A stretch of DNA of 64,000 nt from Actinacidiphila yanglinensis (GCF_900107965.1 NZ_FNVU01000008.1:62001-126000); one strand, 5' to 3'. Shown: positions 27,068-36,483, counted from the stretch's first letter. Notes: generated by a model from the letters alone, not told the origin. A program made the numbers and translations.

Positions 27068-28058
27068 AGCGGAACCCGAGGTTGCCGGTGGTGCTGTCGG
27101 GGGTGTTGGAGGTACGGGCGGCGACGCGGTAGCGGTTGCAGTAGGAGTGATGGCACAGGTACGAGCCGCCGCGCATCGCCCGCGAGGTGCCCCGGGCGGG
27201 GCCTGTCGGGTTGCTGCGCCGGCCGGCCGGGTGGTCGGTGGTCCACCAGTCGGCGCACCACTCCCACACGTTGCCCGCCATGTTGTAGAGGCCGAACCCG
27301 TTGGGCGCGAAGGTGTCCACCGGGGCGGTGCCCTCGTACCCGTCCTCGGCGGTGTTCCTGGTGGGGAAGCGCCCCTGCCAGATGTTGCAGCGGTGCTCGC
27401 CGCCGGGCAGGAGTTCATCGCCCCACGGGTACCGGCGCTGCTCCAGGTCGCCCCGGGCGGCGTACTCCCACTCGGCCTCGGTCGGCAGGCGGCCGCCGGC
27501 CCACCGGCAGTACGCGTCGGCGTCCGCCCACGACACGTGCACGACGGGGTGCGCCACGAGGTCGTCCACGCCGCTGCCCGGCCCCAGCGGTGCTCGCCAC
27601 CACGCCCCGGGCACCCCGCACCACCACGGCGTGCGCTCCGGCCGGGCGGCGCCCCGGCGCAGATGCGCGGGCAGGAAGCCGGCGAACACGTACGACCAGC
27701 CGAAGCGTTCGGCCTCGGTGACGTAGCCGGTGTCGGCCACGAACGCGGCGAACCGCCGGTTCGTCACCGCGTGGGCGTCGATCCGGAACGCCCGCAGGGT
27801 CACCTGGCGCACCGGGCCCTCGCCGTCGTCGAGGAACCCCTCGGCGTCGTCGGTGCCCATCAGGAAGGTGCCGCCCGGCAGGAGCACCGAGCCGTCCGGG
27901 CCGTGCCCCTCCCCCGGGCCGGCCGTCCCCGCCGGACCGCCGACCGCTCCCGCTTCCGAGGCCGCACCCGGTGGCGTACCGAGCACCACGAACTCACCGG
28001 GACCGCCGCCGCGCCCGGGTGCGCAGCAGGACGGAGGATGCGGTACGGCCTCGCTCAT
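27051..28058 (-). CDS. Formylglycine-generating enzyme (sulfatase-activating oxidase, SUMF1 type)
   Basis: 335 residues from ATG 28058. After a flexible Gly/Pro-rich N-terminus the FGE-sulfatase domain runs from LLPGGTFLMGTDDAEG to the end. Signature blocks include VTNRRFAAFVADTGYVTEAERFGWS (split across residues ~130-155), VVHVSWADADAYCRWAGGRLPTEAEWEYAARG blocks, NVWEWCADWW and GGSYLC. The two redox cysteines are Cys302 and Cys307 in LCHHSYCNRYR, with the 5-residue spacing of characterised actinobacterial FGEs, which are copper-dependent. It should oxidise the Cys of the CTPAR sulfatase 4.5 kb downstream on the same strand. Confidence 0.93.
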   Translation of the reverse strand: MSEAVPHPPSCCAPGRGGGPGEFVVLGTPPGAASEAGAVGGPAGTAGPGEGHGPDGSVLLPGGTFLMGTDDAEGFLDDGEGPVRQVTLRAFRIDAHAVTNRRFAAFVADTGYVTEAERFGWSYVFAGFLPAHLRRGAARPERTPWWCGVPGAWWRAPLGPGSGVDDLVAHPVVHVSWADADAYCRWAGGRLPTEAEWEYAARGDLEQRRYPWGDELLPGGEHRCNIWQGRFPTRNTAEDGYEGTAPVDTFAPNGFGLYNMAGNVWEWCADWWTTDHPAGRRSNPTGPARGTSRAMRGGSYLCHHSYCNRYRVAARTSNTPDSTTGNLGFRCVRDV

Positions 28059-28180
28059 ATGTCGGTCCCCACTTCCGTGTAGACCGCAGATGATATGCCC
28101 GGGTGCCGGCGGGCCTCCCCCGTCCAACGCTCTGACCAGGCACGGGGCAAACAGCACGGGATCAGGGAGGGGAAGGAGTC

Positions 28181-28357
28181 ATGGGGCACGCGCCCGCGCC
28201 GACGGAGCGGGAGTGCGGGCGGGTGGCTTCCCGGGCTCCGGCGCTCCGGCGCTCCGGACAGCCTGCATCGCGTCCTGTACCGGTCACGAACGCTCGCCCG
28301 ACCGCCCGTCCGCGACGGTGGAAGATCGTGTTCCTTGCGGCGCCTGTCGTTGCCTGA
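28181..28357 (+). CDS. Possible small protein (58 residues), unrecognised
   Basis: ATG 28181 is preceded by a near-ideal GGAAGGAG two bases upstream (tight spacing; AGGGAGGGG lies further out). The reading frame is Arg/Pro/Ala-rich and ends in a short hydrophobic tail (WKIVFLAAPVVA). It lies in the 326-base divergent gap between FGE and the first FtsX permease. Composition is not strongly coding, so it may be a leader peptide, a tiny membrane protein or chance. Confidence 0.28.
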   Translation: MGHAPAPTERECGRVASRAPALRRSGQPASRPVPVTNARPTARPRRWKIVFLAAPVVA

Positions 28358-28363
28358 TAGGAC
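28335..28363 (+). promoter_or_regulatory. Promoter-like element for ABC permease gene
   Basis: TTGCGG (28335-28340) and TAGGAC (28358-28363) are 17 bases apart. A start near 28370 would give a very short leader before ATG 28385. Confidence 0.4.
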
Positions 28364-28384
28364 TATGACGCACCGTTACGTCAC

Positions 28385-31300
28385 ATGTTCGATACCGCGG
28401 GGGTTCATGTGGTCGCCACGGGCCTTCCCCAGGGGCCACGGCGGTGTCCGGGCGCTCCCCACCGCCCCCGCCGGCGTCTTCCCGCCGTCGCCAGGCGGTC
28501 GACCCAGCACGGGCTGGTTCTCGCCGCCGTCGCGCTGACCGTGCTGTTGTGTGCGACGGCGCTGTCCGCCCTGGTCGCGGTGGCAGGTGGTTCGGTCGAC
28601 TCCGAGGCGGTCCGGAAGCTGACCGCCGACCTCGACGCGCAGGTGTCCGTCAACGCGTCCTTCCGGACCGGCGGAATGGCGGCTGCCGATCAGGGGGTTC
28701 GAGCCGCGGGCGCCAGGGTGTTCGACGGTGTGCCGCAGCATACCTACGTCGGGTTGCTGGGCACTGCGCCCGTCTCGGTGGTGGGTGTCGACGGGGTCGC
28801 GGGCGCGCCGCGCGGTCCCGGCGGCAGCGGACTGCACCCGGTCGCGGTGCAGGATGCGGGCAGGTTCGGACGTCTGGTCGCCGGGCGTTGGCCCGCCGGT
28901 ACGGCGGACGCCTCGGCCGACGCGTTCACCTCCCTGCCCGCTGTCCGGGTCTCCACCGGTTCCACCGCCCCGGTGGACGCGGCGGTGCCCCAGCCGCTGG
29001 CCGAACGCCTGGGGCTCAGGCCCGGTTCCAGCCTCCGCTTACAGGATCTCTCCGGCCGCGCGGTCACCTTGCGGATCTCCGGCGTCTTCCGTGCGGCCGG
29101 TGCCGTCGGGTTCTGGCCCGCCATGGCCGGGGACCTGACCGAGGGCGAGAGCGCCAGCCAGAAACTGCTGCTGGTCCCGGCGGCGGCGCTGAACGGCAAC
29201 GCCGTCCTGAACGGGCAGTTGACGGTGCGTTGGACCATGCAGCCCGACTTCTCGGGCCTCGACACGGGGGACCTGGCAGGGCTGCGCAATCGGGTCCGCA
29301 ATTTCACCGGCAGTCGGAGCGACGTGTCGGTGTTCCGGGGGAAGAAACCTTCCTTGGACGACCTGGCCGTGTCGTCCGGTCTTCCGGAGGCGATCGACGA
29401 CCTGGCGGTGCCGACCGTGGCGGCCCGATCCGCGCTGTTCATGCCGAGCGTGATGCTGGCGGTCCTCGCCCTTGCCGTCTTGATGTTGACGGCGCGTCAG
29501 ATGACCGTGCACCGGCGTGGTGAGCTGGCCCTGCAGCAGGCACGGGGCGCCGGCACCCTGCGCCTGCTGCGCGGCGCGGCAGCCGAATGGGCTCTCACCG
29601 GTATCCCTGCCGCTGTTGCCGCACCGTATCTGGCCGGGCTGCTGCATCCTGGCAGCCGAGGTCCTGACGCCTGGGCGACGGTGGCTCTGACCCTGCTGGT
29701 GCACGGCGTGGCGGGGCTGCTGTCCGTGCTGCCGTCGATGCGGTTGCGGGTGGTCCGAGGCGCCCGGGCCGCTGTCGCGCAGCGGCTGGGTGCCGATCTG
29801 GCGCTGCTGGCCCTCGCGGTCCTGGGGTATCTGGAGCTGCGGCGGCACCGCTCGCTGATCGCCGGCGGCCTCGGGGGCCGCGTGTCGGTGGACCCCGTGC
29901 TGGTCCTGGTGCCCACCTTGGCGAGCGGGGCAGCGGCACTCCTGCTGCTGCGGCTCCTGCCGCTGACTTCCCGGTTGCTGGACGCGTTCGGTCGCCGCAG
30001 CCGGGGTCTGGTGCTCGCCCTCGCCGGTTGGCAACTGAGCCGTCGTGCCGCGCACCACGCCGGCCCCGTGGTGCTGATGTGCCTGGCCGTGTCCGTCAGC
30101 GCTTTCGCCACCACCGCGCTGGCCTGCCTGGGCGGCCTCGCGTCCGAGCAGGCCGCGTTCACGGTGGGCGCGGACGTCAGGATCGATCCGGACCAGCAGG
30201 ACGACTACCCCGCCGCGGCACTGAGCGCCGCCTATCGCGCGTTGCCTGCGGTAACGGACGTGGCACCGGTGACCCGAGCAGGCGCGAACCTGCCCGGCGG
30301 GGCCACCGAGGAACTGGTCGGTACCACCGCCGTTTCCGCATCCCGCACACCCTCGTCGGCCGCCTTCGGGATCACCATCCCGGGGCGCCCGACCGCGCTG
30401 CTGCTGGACGAGAGGGTACGCAGCGACGGCAGCACCGCCGCGCCGCGTCTGGAACTGACCGTTCAGGACGCGGCCGGCCTCGACAGCACGCTGCCCGTGA
30501 TCCTGCCTGCCGCCGACGGGGCACGGCACATCGTCGTGGTCCCCCTGGACGTCCCGCTGAGCGGCGGCCACCCGCGCGCGTACCCGCTGACGGTGACCGC
30601 CGTGACCGTCCTGCCCCAGCCGAAGGTGCGCCCCGCGCTCCTGGACCTGGACGTGATGCGAGTCGGCTCACGCGGCACCGCGGACAGGTGGGCCACTCCC
30701 CTGCCGGCCGGACAGGTCTGGGCCGACAGCACCGAAGACGCCCCGGACGCCACCGCGGCGGCCTGCAAAGGGAACACGTCCGGCCTCTACCTCTACGGCA
30801 CTGCGGGCGTGTGCTCGATTCGCCACGGTGGCCCCGACGCGCTCCGGACCACCATCAGCACCGGCCTCAAGGGGCCCCCGGCAGCCGAAAGCGACCTCCC
30901 CGGCACGGCCGACACCGACACGCAGCCGGGCAGCCAGGTCAGACTCGTGGCGAGCTCCGCCGGCGGACCGGCTCCGCTTCCGGTTCGGGCCGACGCCCAG
31001 GCGCTGCACGACGCCCACCTCGCCGTCGGCAGCACCACCACGCTGGACCTGGGCGGCGGCAGACCGGTGCCCGCCAGGATCGTCGGGCGGGTCGACTCGC
31101 TGCGCGGACTGGGTCGCGGGCAGGGGCATCTGATCGCCGACCAGCGCAGGCTCGCCAGTGCGCTGACGCTTGCGGGCGCACCCCAGCAGGACCCCGCGTT
31201 CTGGTGGATCGGCAGCACCGACGGTGCGCGCACGGCCGCAGCCGCGCAGTCGCAGCCCGCTCTGGGCCGTGTCACGACCACGGCGCACACCGCCGCGGCG

Positions 31301-31753
31301 CTGGAGGCCGACCCGTTCCGCAGCGGGCTGCGCCGGATACTGGAACTCATCCGATATCTGGCCCCCGGTTTCGCGATCATCGCCTTCACCGTCCACGCGG
31401 TGATCTCCGCGCGGCGGCGACAGAGGGAGTTCGCCCTGCTGAGAGCGATCGGCGTGGGCTCGCGGAACCTGTCCTCGCTGCTGGGCGCGGAGCAGCTGGG
31501 TCTGACACTGTTCGCGGTGGTCCCGGGAGCGCTGATGGGCATGGCACTGGCGACAGCCGTGCTGCCGCTGGTCACTGTGGACGACACCGGCCAGGCCCCG
31601 TATCCGCCCCTGCCGCTGGTCGTGCCCTGGCGCACTGTGGCGGTGACCGCCGCGGTGACCGCTCTTGCCGTCAGCGCGGTCGTGCTGGCGCTGGCCAGCC
31701 TGCTGGCTCGGGTGGACCTGGTGCGCGTGCTGCGGGCAGGGGACGACCGTTGA
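28385..31753 (+). CDS. Large FtsX-type ABC transporter permease (first of two), contains TTA codon
   Basis: 1122 residues. One membrane segment near residue 45 leads into an extracytoplasmic domain. A cluster of hydrophobic segments spans about residues 350-600 (ALFMPSVMLAVLALAVLML; GPVVLMCLAVSVSAFATTALACL), then comes a second external domain, and the C-terminal FtsX domain has three or four segments (APGFAIIAFTVHAVISARRRQREFALLRAIG). This duplicated layout is typical of actinobacterial MacB/lipoprotein-type exporters. A rare TTA leucine codon occurs at 29039-29041, implying dependence on the bldA tRNA. No obvious Shine-Dalgarno precedes ATG 28385. Confidence 0.85.
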   Translation: MFDTAGVHVVATGLPQGPRRCPGAPHRPRRRLPAVARRSTQHGLVLAAVALTVLLCATALSALVAVAGGSVDSEAVRKLTADLDAQVSVNASFRTGGMAAADQGVRAAGARVFDGVPQHTYVGLLGTAPVSVVGVDGVAGAPRGPGGSGLHPVAVQDAGRFGRLVAGRWPAGTADASADAFTSLPAVRVSTGSTAPVDAAVPQPLAERLGLRPGSSLRLQDLSGRAVTLRISGVFRAAGAVGFWPAMAGDLTEGESASQKLLLVPAAALNGNAVLNGQLTVRWTMQPDFSGLDTGDLAGLRNRVRNFTGSRSDVSVFRGKKPSLDDLAVSSGLPEAIDDLAVPTVAARSALFMPSVMLAVLALAVLMLTARQMTVHRRGELALQQARGAGTLRLLRGAAAEWALTGIPAAVAAPYLAGLLHPGSRGPDAWATVALTLLVHGVAGLLSVLPSMRLRVVRGARAAVAQRLGADLALLALAVLGYLELRRHRSLIAGGLGGRVSVDPVLVLVPTLASGAAALLLLRLLPLTSRLLDAFGRRSRGLVLALAGWQLSRRAAHHAGPVVLMCLAVSVSAFATTALACLGGLASEQAAFTVGADVRIDPDQQDDYPAAALSAAYRALPAVTDVAPVTRAGANLPGGATEELVGTTAVSASRTPSSAAFGITIPGRPTALLLDERVRSDGSTAAPRLELTVQDAAGLDSTLPVILPAADGARHIVVVPLDVPLSGGHPRAYPLTVTAVTVLPQPKVRPALLDLDVMRVGSRGTADRWATPLPAGQVWADSTEDAPDATAAACKGNTSGLYLYGTAGVCSIRHGGPDALRTTISTGLKGPPAAESDLPGTADTDTQPGSQVRLVASSAGGPAPLPVRADAQALHDAHLAVGSTTTLDLGGGRPVPARIVGRVDSLRGLGRGQGHLIADQRRLASALTLAGAPQQDPAFWWIGSTDGARTAAAAQSQPALGRVTTTAHTAAALEADPFRSGLRRILELIRYLAPGFAIIAFTVHAVISARRRQREFALLRAIGVGSRNLSSLLGAEQLGLTLFAVVPGALMGMALATAVLPLVTVDDTGQAPYPPLPLVVPWRTVAVTAAVTALAVSAVVLALASLLARVDLVRVLRAGDDR

Positions 31754-31817
31754 GGCGCACGGCCGGACACGACGGGAAAGGGCGGACGGCGATGCGCCGC
31801 TCAGTACGGGCACCGCG

Positions 31818-34628
31818 ATGACGCTGCGCTTGATACGCAGGGAGACCAGGGGCGATCTACCGCTGCTGGCCTGCTTGGCGGTGCTGGTTCTGGCGTTGAC
31901 GGGAATGTGTGCATGGGCTCCCGCCGTTGCGGGCCGCCAGGAGGACCGAGCGCTGCGGCAGCGGATCGCCGCCGCGCAGACCCAAGCCTCCTTGATCCGC
32001 GTGAGCACAGTGCCGGAAGTCTTCAACTCCGGCCCGCCCAGCGTCAACATGGCAAGCCTGCTCAGCGACGGCCGCACTCTGGTCCATCGGCTCAGCGGCT
32101 CAGCGGCGCGCCACGTCACCCTCGCCGGCAGCGGGAGCTACGAGTACAACCAGGCGACGCTCACCTCGCCGCATCCGCCGGGACCGGCGATCACCAGCGC
32201 CAAGTTGGCGATCAGCGATCTGCCGCAGGCGAAGGCCCACCTGCGCTATGTGAGCGGCCACGCCCCGGCCGACCGCACGCCGCTCGGCACAGCGCCGCAG
32301 ATCGGATTGTCGCAGGCCACCGCGCAGGCCCTGGGGGTTCGCGTCGGCAGTCGGCTCGGACTGGACTTCGCGAGTCCGCGCGCCGGACTGCCGGCTTCCC
32401 ACGCGGTGCTCCTGGTGAGCGGAGTCTTCCGTCCGGCGTCCGGGGCCGACGACTTCTGGAGCAGTTGGCAGACGGTGGCCCAGCCGCTGCGGTATCCCGC
32501 TCAGAACGCCGCCGGCAGCGTTCTCGCCGTAGCCGGCCTGGTCGGCACCGATGCCGCCGACTGGCTGGCCAACGCCGGGGTGTCCGGCCCGTCGGTGACC
32601 TGGGAGATGCACGCCGACCTGCGCCGGGCGGCACTCGACCGGGCCCGCGCGCTGAGCGGGCCCCTGTCCCGCTACGGCGTGGACCTGGACACCGCACTCT
32701 GCCGCGGAACCGACGAGTTCACCGGCGGCGAGAGCTGCCAGGTCGGCGGCCAGCGCACCGGGCCGCTGGTGGTGGCCGACGCCCTGACCCCGCTCCTCGA
32801 CACCTTCACCACGCAGGACCACCAGGCCAGGGCGCTCGCGACGTTCGCGATCGACTCGCTGGCCGCCGTCTCCTTGGCGACCGCGGTGGTCGCGGTCCGG
32901 CTGCTGCTGCGCCGCCGTGGGCCGCATCTGCGGCTGCAGCGCGCGCGAGGCGCGTCCACGGTACGGCTGGTCCTCCTGCGCAGCGCCGTGACATGGCCGG
33001 TGGTACTTATCGCAGCCCTGCTCGGCTGGGCGGGCGGCCGGTCCCTTGCTCCCACCGGAACGTCCGGGTCGCCGCAACCGATGGCGGCCGCCCTCGCCGC
33101 CGCGACGGTGGCGCTGGCGGTGTCGCTGATGACCTGGCTCGCGGTGCGCGAACCGCGCGGTCCCCGTCGACGCCGGCGCCCGCGCCGGACCGTCGCCGGC
33201 GGCCGGCGCGTGGTCATGGAGACCACGGTGCTGCTCGCGGCGGCCGCAGGCGTGGCCGCGCTGCGATCGCAGGGACCCGACCCGGTGCTGGGCGCGGTAC
33301 CGGTACTGGTCGCCCTGGCCGCTGCTCTGGTCCTGCTGCGGATCCACCCGCTCGCGCTGCGCCTTCTGGCCCGGCGGACCCGTCGCGGCAAGGGCGCGGT
33401 GGGCTTCGTCGCCGTATCCGGGGCCGCCCATGATGCGCCGGCGACCGGGCTCGCCCTGTTCGTCATGGTCCTGACCCTGGGAACGGCTGTGTTCGGTGGC
33501 TTGGTGCAGCACACGATCGGCGATGGCCTGGCCGCGGGCGCGGCCTGGAGCGCCGGCGCCGACGCCTGCGCGATCACCCCAGGGAGCACGACGCCGGCAC
33601 CGGGCACGCTGAACGGCACCGCCGGGATACGTACGGCTCTTCAGCACCTGCACACGCTCGACCTGGTGGGAGACGCCGACGGCGCAGAGATCTCGCCGGT
33701 CGCGGTGATCACCGTGGATCCCCGGCAACTGGTCGCCGTCGCCCCGCGTTCGCCACTGGCCGGTGCCCTGCTGTCCGCGTTGACCGCCTCGCCGCGGACG
33801 CCGGGCGGCAGGGGTGTCGCGCTCCCTTCCGTCGTCTCGCCCGCCCTGCGTGCGCGGGAGGCCGGCGGCGGCTTCACCTCGACCATCCAGACCCACGGCC
33901 GTCCTGCCGTGCACCTCTCGTTGAACCCTGTCGGCACCCTCACCGCGGCGGACCTGCGTGACCCTCTGCTCGGACCGGTTTCGGAACAGGTCACCCCCGG
34001 GACCCCGATGCTGATCACCACTGCCTCCGCCGAGCACCTGATGCCGCAGCAGTCCTCCGGAAGCACCGTCCTACTGCTCCACGGCGAGGGTGACGCCGCC
34101 ACCAGCACCACGGCACTGCGGTCGGCGGCGACCACGGCGCTCGGGCCGCTGGCGCAGGTGCGCACCCGCTCCCAAACGCTGGCTGCCCTGCGCGACGACG
34201 GCCTGACCCAGGGGCTCGGGAACATCTACGCCACCACCTCGGCCCTGGCCGCCCTCACCGGCCTGCTCGCGGTCGCCCTGGATCTGATCCTCACCTCGGG
34301 CGAGCGCAGCCGCACCACCTCGTTGCTGCGCACTCTCGGGCTGGGCGGCAAGGAGGCCGGCGCGGTGAACTTCCTGCAGATGCTCCCGTTCGCAGGGGTC
34401 TCGGCATTGGGCGGCGCCCTTGTCGGCCTGCTCGAACCGCGACTCATGGCGCAGACCCTGAACCTGGGTCAATTCACCGGCGGACCCGGCCGACCGCCCC
34501 TGCGGACCGACTACTCTCTGACTCTCGTCCTCGTCGGCGGCGCGATCCTGCTGGTTCTCGCCGCCGCGGCCACGGAGACCGTCCTCGCACGCAAACGCCG
34601 CCTGGCCGCCGTACTACGCGTCATGTGA
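31818..34628 (+). CDS. Large FtsX-type ABC transporter permease (second of two)
   Basis: 936 residues from ATG 31818, 64 bases after the first permease and probably co-transcribed. The N-terminal segment LPLLACLAVLVLALTGMCAW is followed by a large external region, membrane segments around residues 355-600 with an Arg-rich cytoplasmic loop (REPRGPRRRRRPRRT), a second external region and a C-terminal FtsX-like set (ATTSALAALTGLLAVALDLILTSGERSRTTSLLRTLG, split over two helices). External cysteines occur at ALCRGTDEF and ESCQVGG. It likely pairs with the first permease as a heterodimeric exporter served by the convergent ATPase. Confidence 0.85.
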   Translation: MTLRLIRRETRGDLPLLACLAVLVLALTGMCAWAPAVAGRQEDRALRQRIAAAQTQASLIRVSTVPEVFNSGPPSVNMASLLSDGRTLVHRLSGSAARHVTLAGSGSYEYNQATLTSPHPPGPAITSAKLAISDLPQAKAHLRYVSGHAPADRTPLGTAPQIGLSQATAQALGVRVGSRLGLDFASPRAGLPASHAVLLVSGVFRPASGADDFWSSWQTVAQPLRYPAQNAAGSVLAVAGLVGTDAADWLANAGVSGPSVTWEMHADLRRAALDRARALSGPLSRYGVDLDTALCRGTDEFTGGESCQVGGQRTGPLVVADALTPLLDTFTTQDHQARALATFAIDSLAAVSLATAVVAVRLLLRRRGPHLRLQRARGASTVRLVLLRSAVTWPVVLIAALLGWAGGRSLAPTGTSGSPQPMAAALAAATVALAVSLMTWLAVREPRGPRRRRRPRRTVAGGRRVVMETTVLLAAAAGVAALRSQGPDPVLGAVPVLVALAAALVLLRIHPLALRLLARRTRRGKGAVGFVAVSGAAHDAPATGLALFVMVLTLGTAVFGGLVQHTIGDGLAAGAAWSAGADACAITPGSTTPAPGTLNGTAGIRTALQHLHTLDLVGDADGAEISPVAVITVDPRQLVAVAPRSPLAGALLSALTASPRTPGGRGVALPSVVSPALRAREAGGGFTSTIQTHGRPAVHLSLNPVGTLTAADLRDPLLGPVSEQVTPGTPMLITTASAEHLMPQQSSGSTVLLLHGEGDAATSTTALRSAATTALGPLAQVRTRSQTLAALRDDGLTQGLGNIYATTSALAALTGLLAVALDLILTSGERSRTTSLLRTLGLGGKEAGAVNFLQMLPFAGVSALGGALVGLLEPRLMAQTLNLGQFTGGPGRPPLRTDYSLTLVLVGGAILLVLAAAATETVLARKRRLAAVLRVM

Positions 34629-34636
34629 ACGCCTGC

Positions 34637-35656
34637 TCATCGCTTCTTCATGTCGCTCCCGTCGCTCTCCGCGCTGCTGCCGCCCTCCGCGGCAGACGCC
34701 TGCCGCGCGGCTGCGTCGGGCCACACTCCGACGTGATCGGCTTCCAAAGCCAGCCGCACCCGCTTGCGCAGGTGCAGGCGCTCGGTGAACTCGCGCGGGA
34801 TCTGGAGCCGTCCGTTGCGGTCCAGCACTGCGTACTCCTCCGCGGTGACGGAGCCGACGCCGTGCTTGTCGGTGGACACGCGTCGCAGCACCTCGGTCGA
34901 GGTACGGCCGTTGCGGATCCGCACGGTGCGCTGGACCTGCTCGGACACCAGAGCGTCGTGGGTGACCACGACAACGGTGACGCCCAGGTCCTCGTTGGCA
35001 CGGCGCAGCGCGGCGAAGATCTCGTCGCTGGTGGCGGTGTCGAGTTCACCGGTGGGTTCGTCGGCGAACAGGACCCTGGGCTCGTTGGCGTTGGCGACGG
35101 CGATGGCGACCCGCTGCTGCTCGCCGCCGGAGAGCGCGTCGGGATTGCGGTCGCGGCAGTGGCCGACGCCGAGCAGGTCGAGCAGTTCCTCTGCGCGGGC
35201 TCGGCGCCGGGAGCGCTTGACCCCGGTGTAGGTCATCGGAAGCATCACGTTCTCGGCCGCCGTGAGGTACGGCAGCAGGTTTCGCGCGCTCTGCTGCCAG
35301 ACGAAGCCCACGGTCGAGCGCCGGTAGCCGAGCCGGTCACGGCGCTTCATCGCCAGCAGGTCGTGGCCGGCGACCTCGGCGGATCCGGCGGTGGGCACGT
35401 CCTGGCCGGAGAGGATGGCCAGCAGCGTGGACTTGCCCGAACCGGAGGCCCCGATCAACGCGATCATCTCTCCCTGGGACACGGCCAGATCAAGACCTTG
35501 CAGTGCCTGCACCTCGACGCCCTCGGTCTGGTAGATGCGCACCAGGTTCTCGCACACGATCAACCCCTCGTCGCGCTCCGGGACACCCGCCGCCCGGGCT
35601 CGTCGACTGAGTTCGTCCAGGTCCGGTGCCCCGGCTGGCTGCTCGTGAGTGGCCAC
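34637..35656 (-). CDS. MacB/LolD-type ABC ATPase with AbrB-like C-terminal extension
   Basis: 339 residues. The ATPase core has Walker A GASGSGKST, signature LSGGEQQR, Walker B VLFADEPTGELD and switch His VVTHDALV, matching MacB/LolD exporters. After residue ~275 the chain continues as EYAVLDRNGRLQIPREFTER and LHLRKRVRLALEADHV, which closely follows the SpoVT/AbrB swapped-hairpin pattern (GR-x-x-IP-x-x, then a hydrophobic/charged strand pair). AbrB-type domains normally bind DNA or mediate dimerisation, so its role here is open. The gene converges on the two permeases with only 8 bases between stops, so it is the natural partner but transcribed separately. Confidence 0.88.
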   Translation of the reverse strand: MATHEQPAGAPDLDELSRRARAAGVPERDEGLIVCENLVRIYQTEGVEVQALQGLDLAVSQGEMIALIGASGSGKSTLLAILSGQDVPTAGSAEVAGHDLLAMKRRDRLGYRRSTVGFVWQQSARNLLPYLTAAENVMLPMTYTGVKRSRRRARAEELLDLLGVGHCRDRNPDALSGGEQQRVAIAVANANEPRVLFADEPTGELDTATSDEIFAALRRANEDLGVTVVVVTHDALVSEQVQRTVRIRNGRTSTEVLRRVSTDKHGVGSVTAEEYAVLDRNGRLQIPREFTERLHLRKRVRLALEADHVGVWPDAAARQASAAEGGSSAESDGSDMKKR

Positions 35657-35800
35657 GCGGTCCCCCGTGGAGGTGAAGTCTCGGAACGACCCGATCTGAC
35701 AGCCGCCAGGCTAGTGCCGCAGTCCACCAAGTGCGGTATCCGCCGGATCGGTTGTCCGGCCGCCGGACTTCGGGGGATGCGCCGCCGACCGCACCGCGCT

Positions 35801-36331
35801 TCAGCCGCCGACGGCCGCCTTCAAGGCGTCCGCGGTGAGGAAGGACCGCAGGCCGATCCCTTCCGCGGCGAGCGCCTGCGCGCCGCCCTGCTGCCGGTCG
35901 ATGACGCACAGGGCCTCAGCGATGTCCGCGCCCAGGGCGCGCAGTTCGGCGGTGGACAGGACGATCTGGCCGCCGCTGGTGACCACGTCCTCCACGACCA
36001 GCACCCGGCGCCCGGCGATGTCGGCGCCTTCGGCCAGGCGGCACGTGCCGTACGCCTTCGCCTCCTTGCGCACGAACGCGCACGGCAGGCCGGTGTGCCG
36101 ACCGAGCGCGGTGACCACGGGAATGCCGCCCATCTCGAGTCCGGCCAGCACCTGCGTGTCCGGCGGGACGAGGACGGCCATCTCCCCGGCGATGGCGTCC
36201 AGGAGGACGGGATCGCTCTCGAAGCGGTACTTGTCGAAGTACTCCGTCGCGTGGCGGCCGGAGCGCAGGACGAACTCTCCGGTGAGGTGGGAGGTGGCGT
36301 GAATGCGGCGGGCGAGAGTGGAAGAGGTCAC
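35801..36331 (-). CDS. pyrE: Orotate phosphoribosyltransferase
   Basis: 176 residues from GTG 36331. It converts orotate and PRPP to OMP in pyrimidine synthesis. The PRPP-binding motif RVLVVEDVVTSGGQ and the flexible loop RKEAKAYGTCRLAEG are both intact, and the hood FVLRSGRHATEYFDKYRFESDP matches bacterial PyrE. Length is normal for the short bacterial class. No other pyrimidine gene adjoins it; in streptomycetes pyrE is commonly separate from the main pyr operon. Confidence 0.93.
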   Translation of the reverse strand: MTSSTLARRIHATSHLTGEFVLRSGRHATEYFDKYRFESDPVLLDAIAGEMAVLVPPDTQVLAGLEMGGIPVVTALGRHTGLPCAFVRKEAKAYGTCRLAEGADIAGRRVLVVEDVVTSGGQIVLSTAELRALGADIAEALCVIDRQQGGAQALAAEGIGLRSFLTADALKAAVGG

Positions 36332-36483
36332 AGGACGGCAGTATCCCAGCAGCCGTCGTGCGCCCCGGGTCCTGAGTGCCCGTCATCACGCTTGCGGCCG
36401 CCGGCCGCGAGCCGCGATCGTGGGGCGGGCGGGCGGGCGCGCGCGCCGCGACTCCGTTTGCGAGGGAGCCTGGCGCATGCCTC

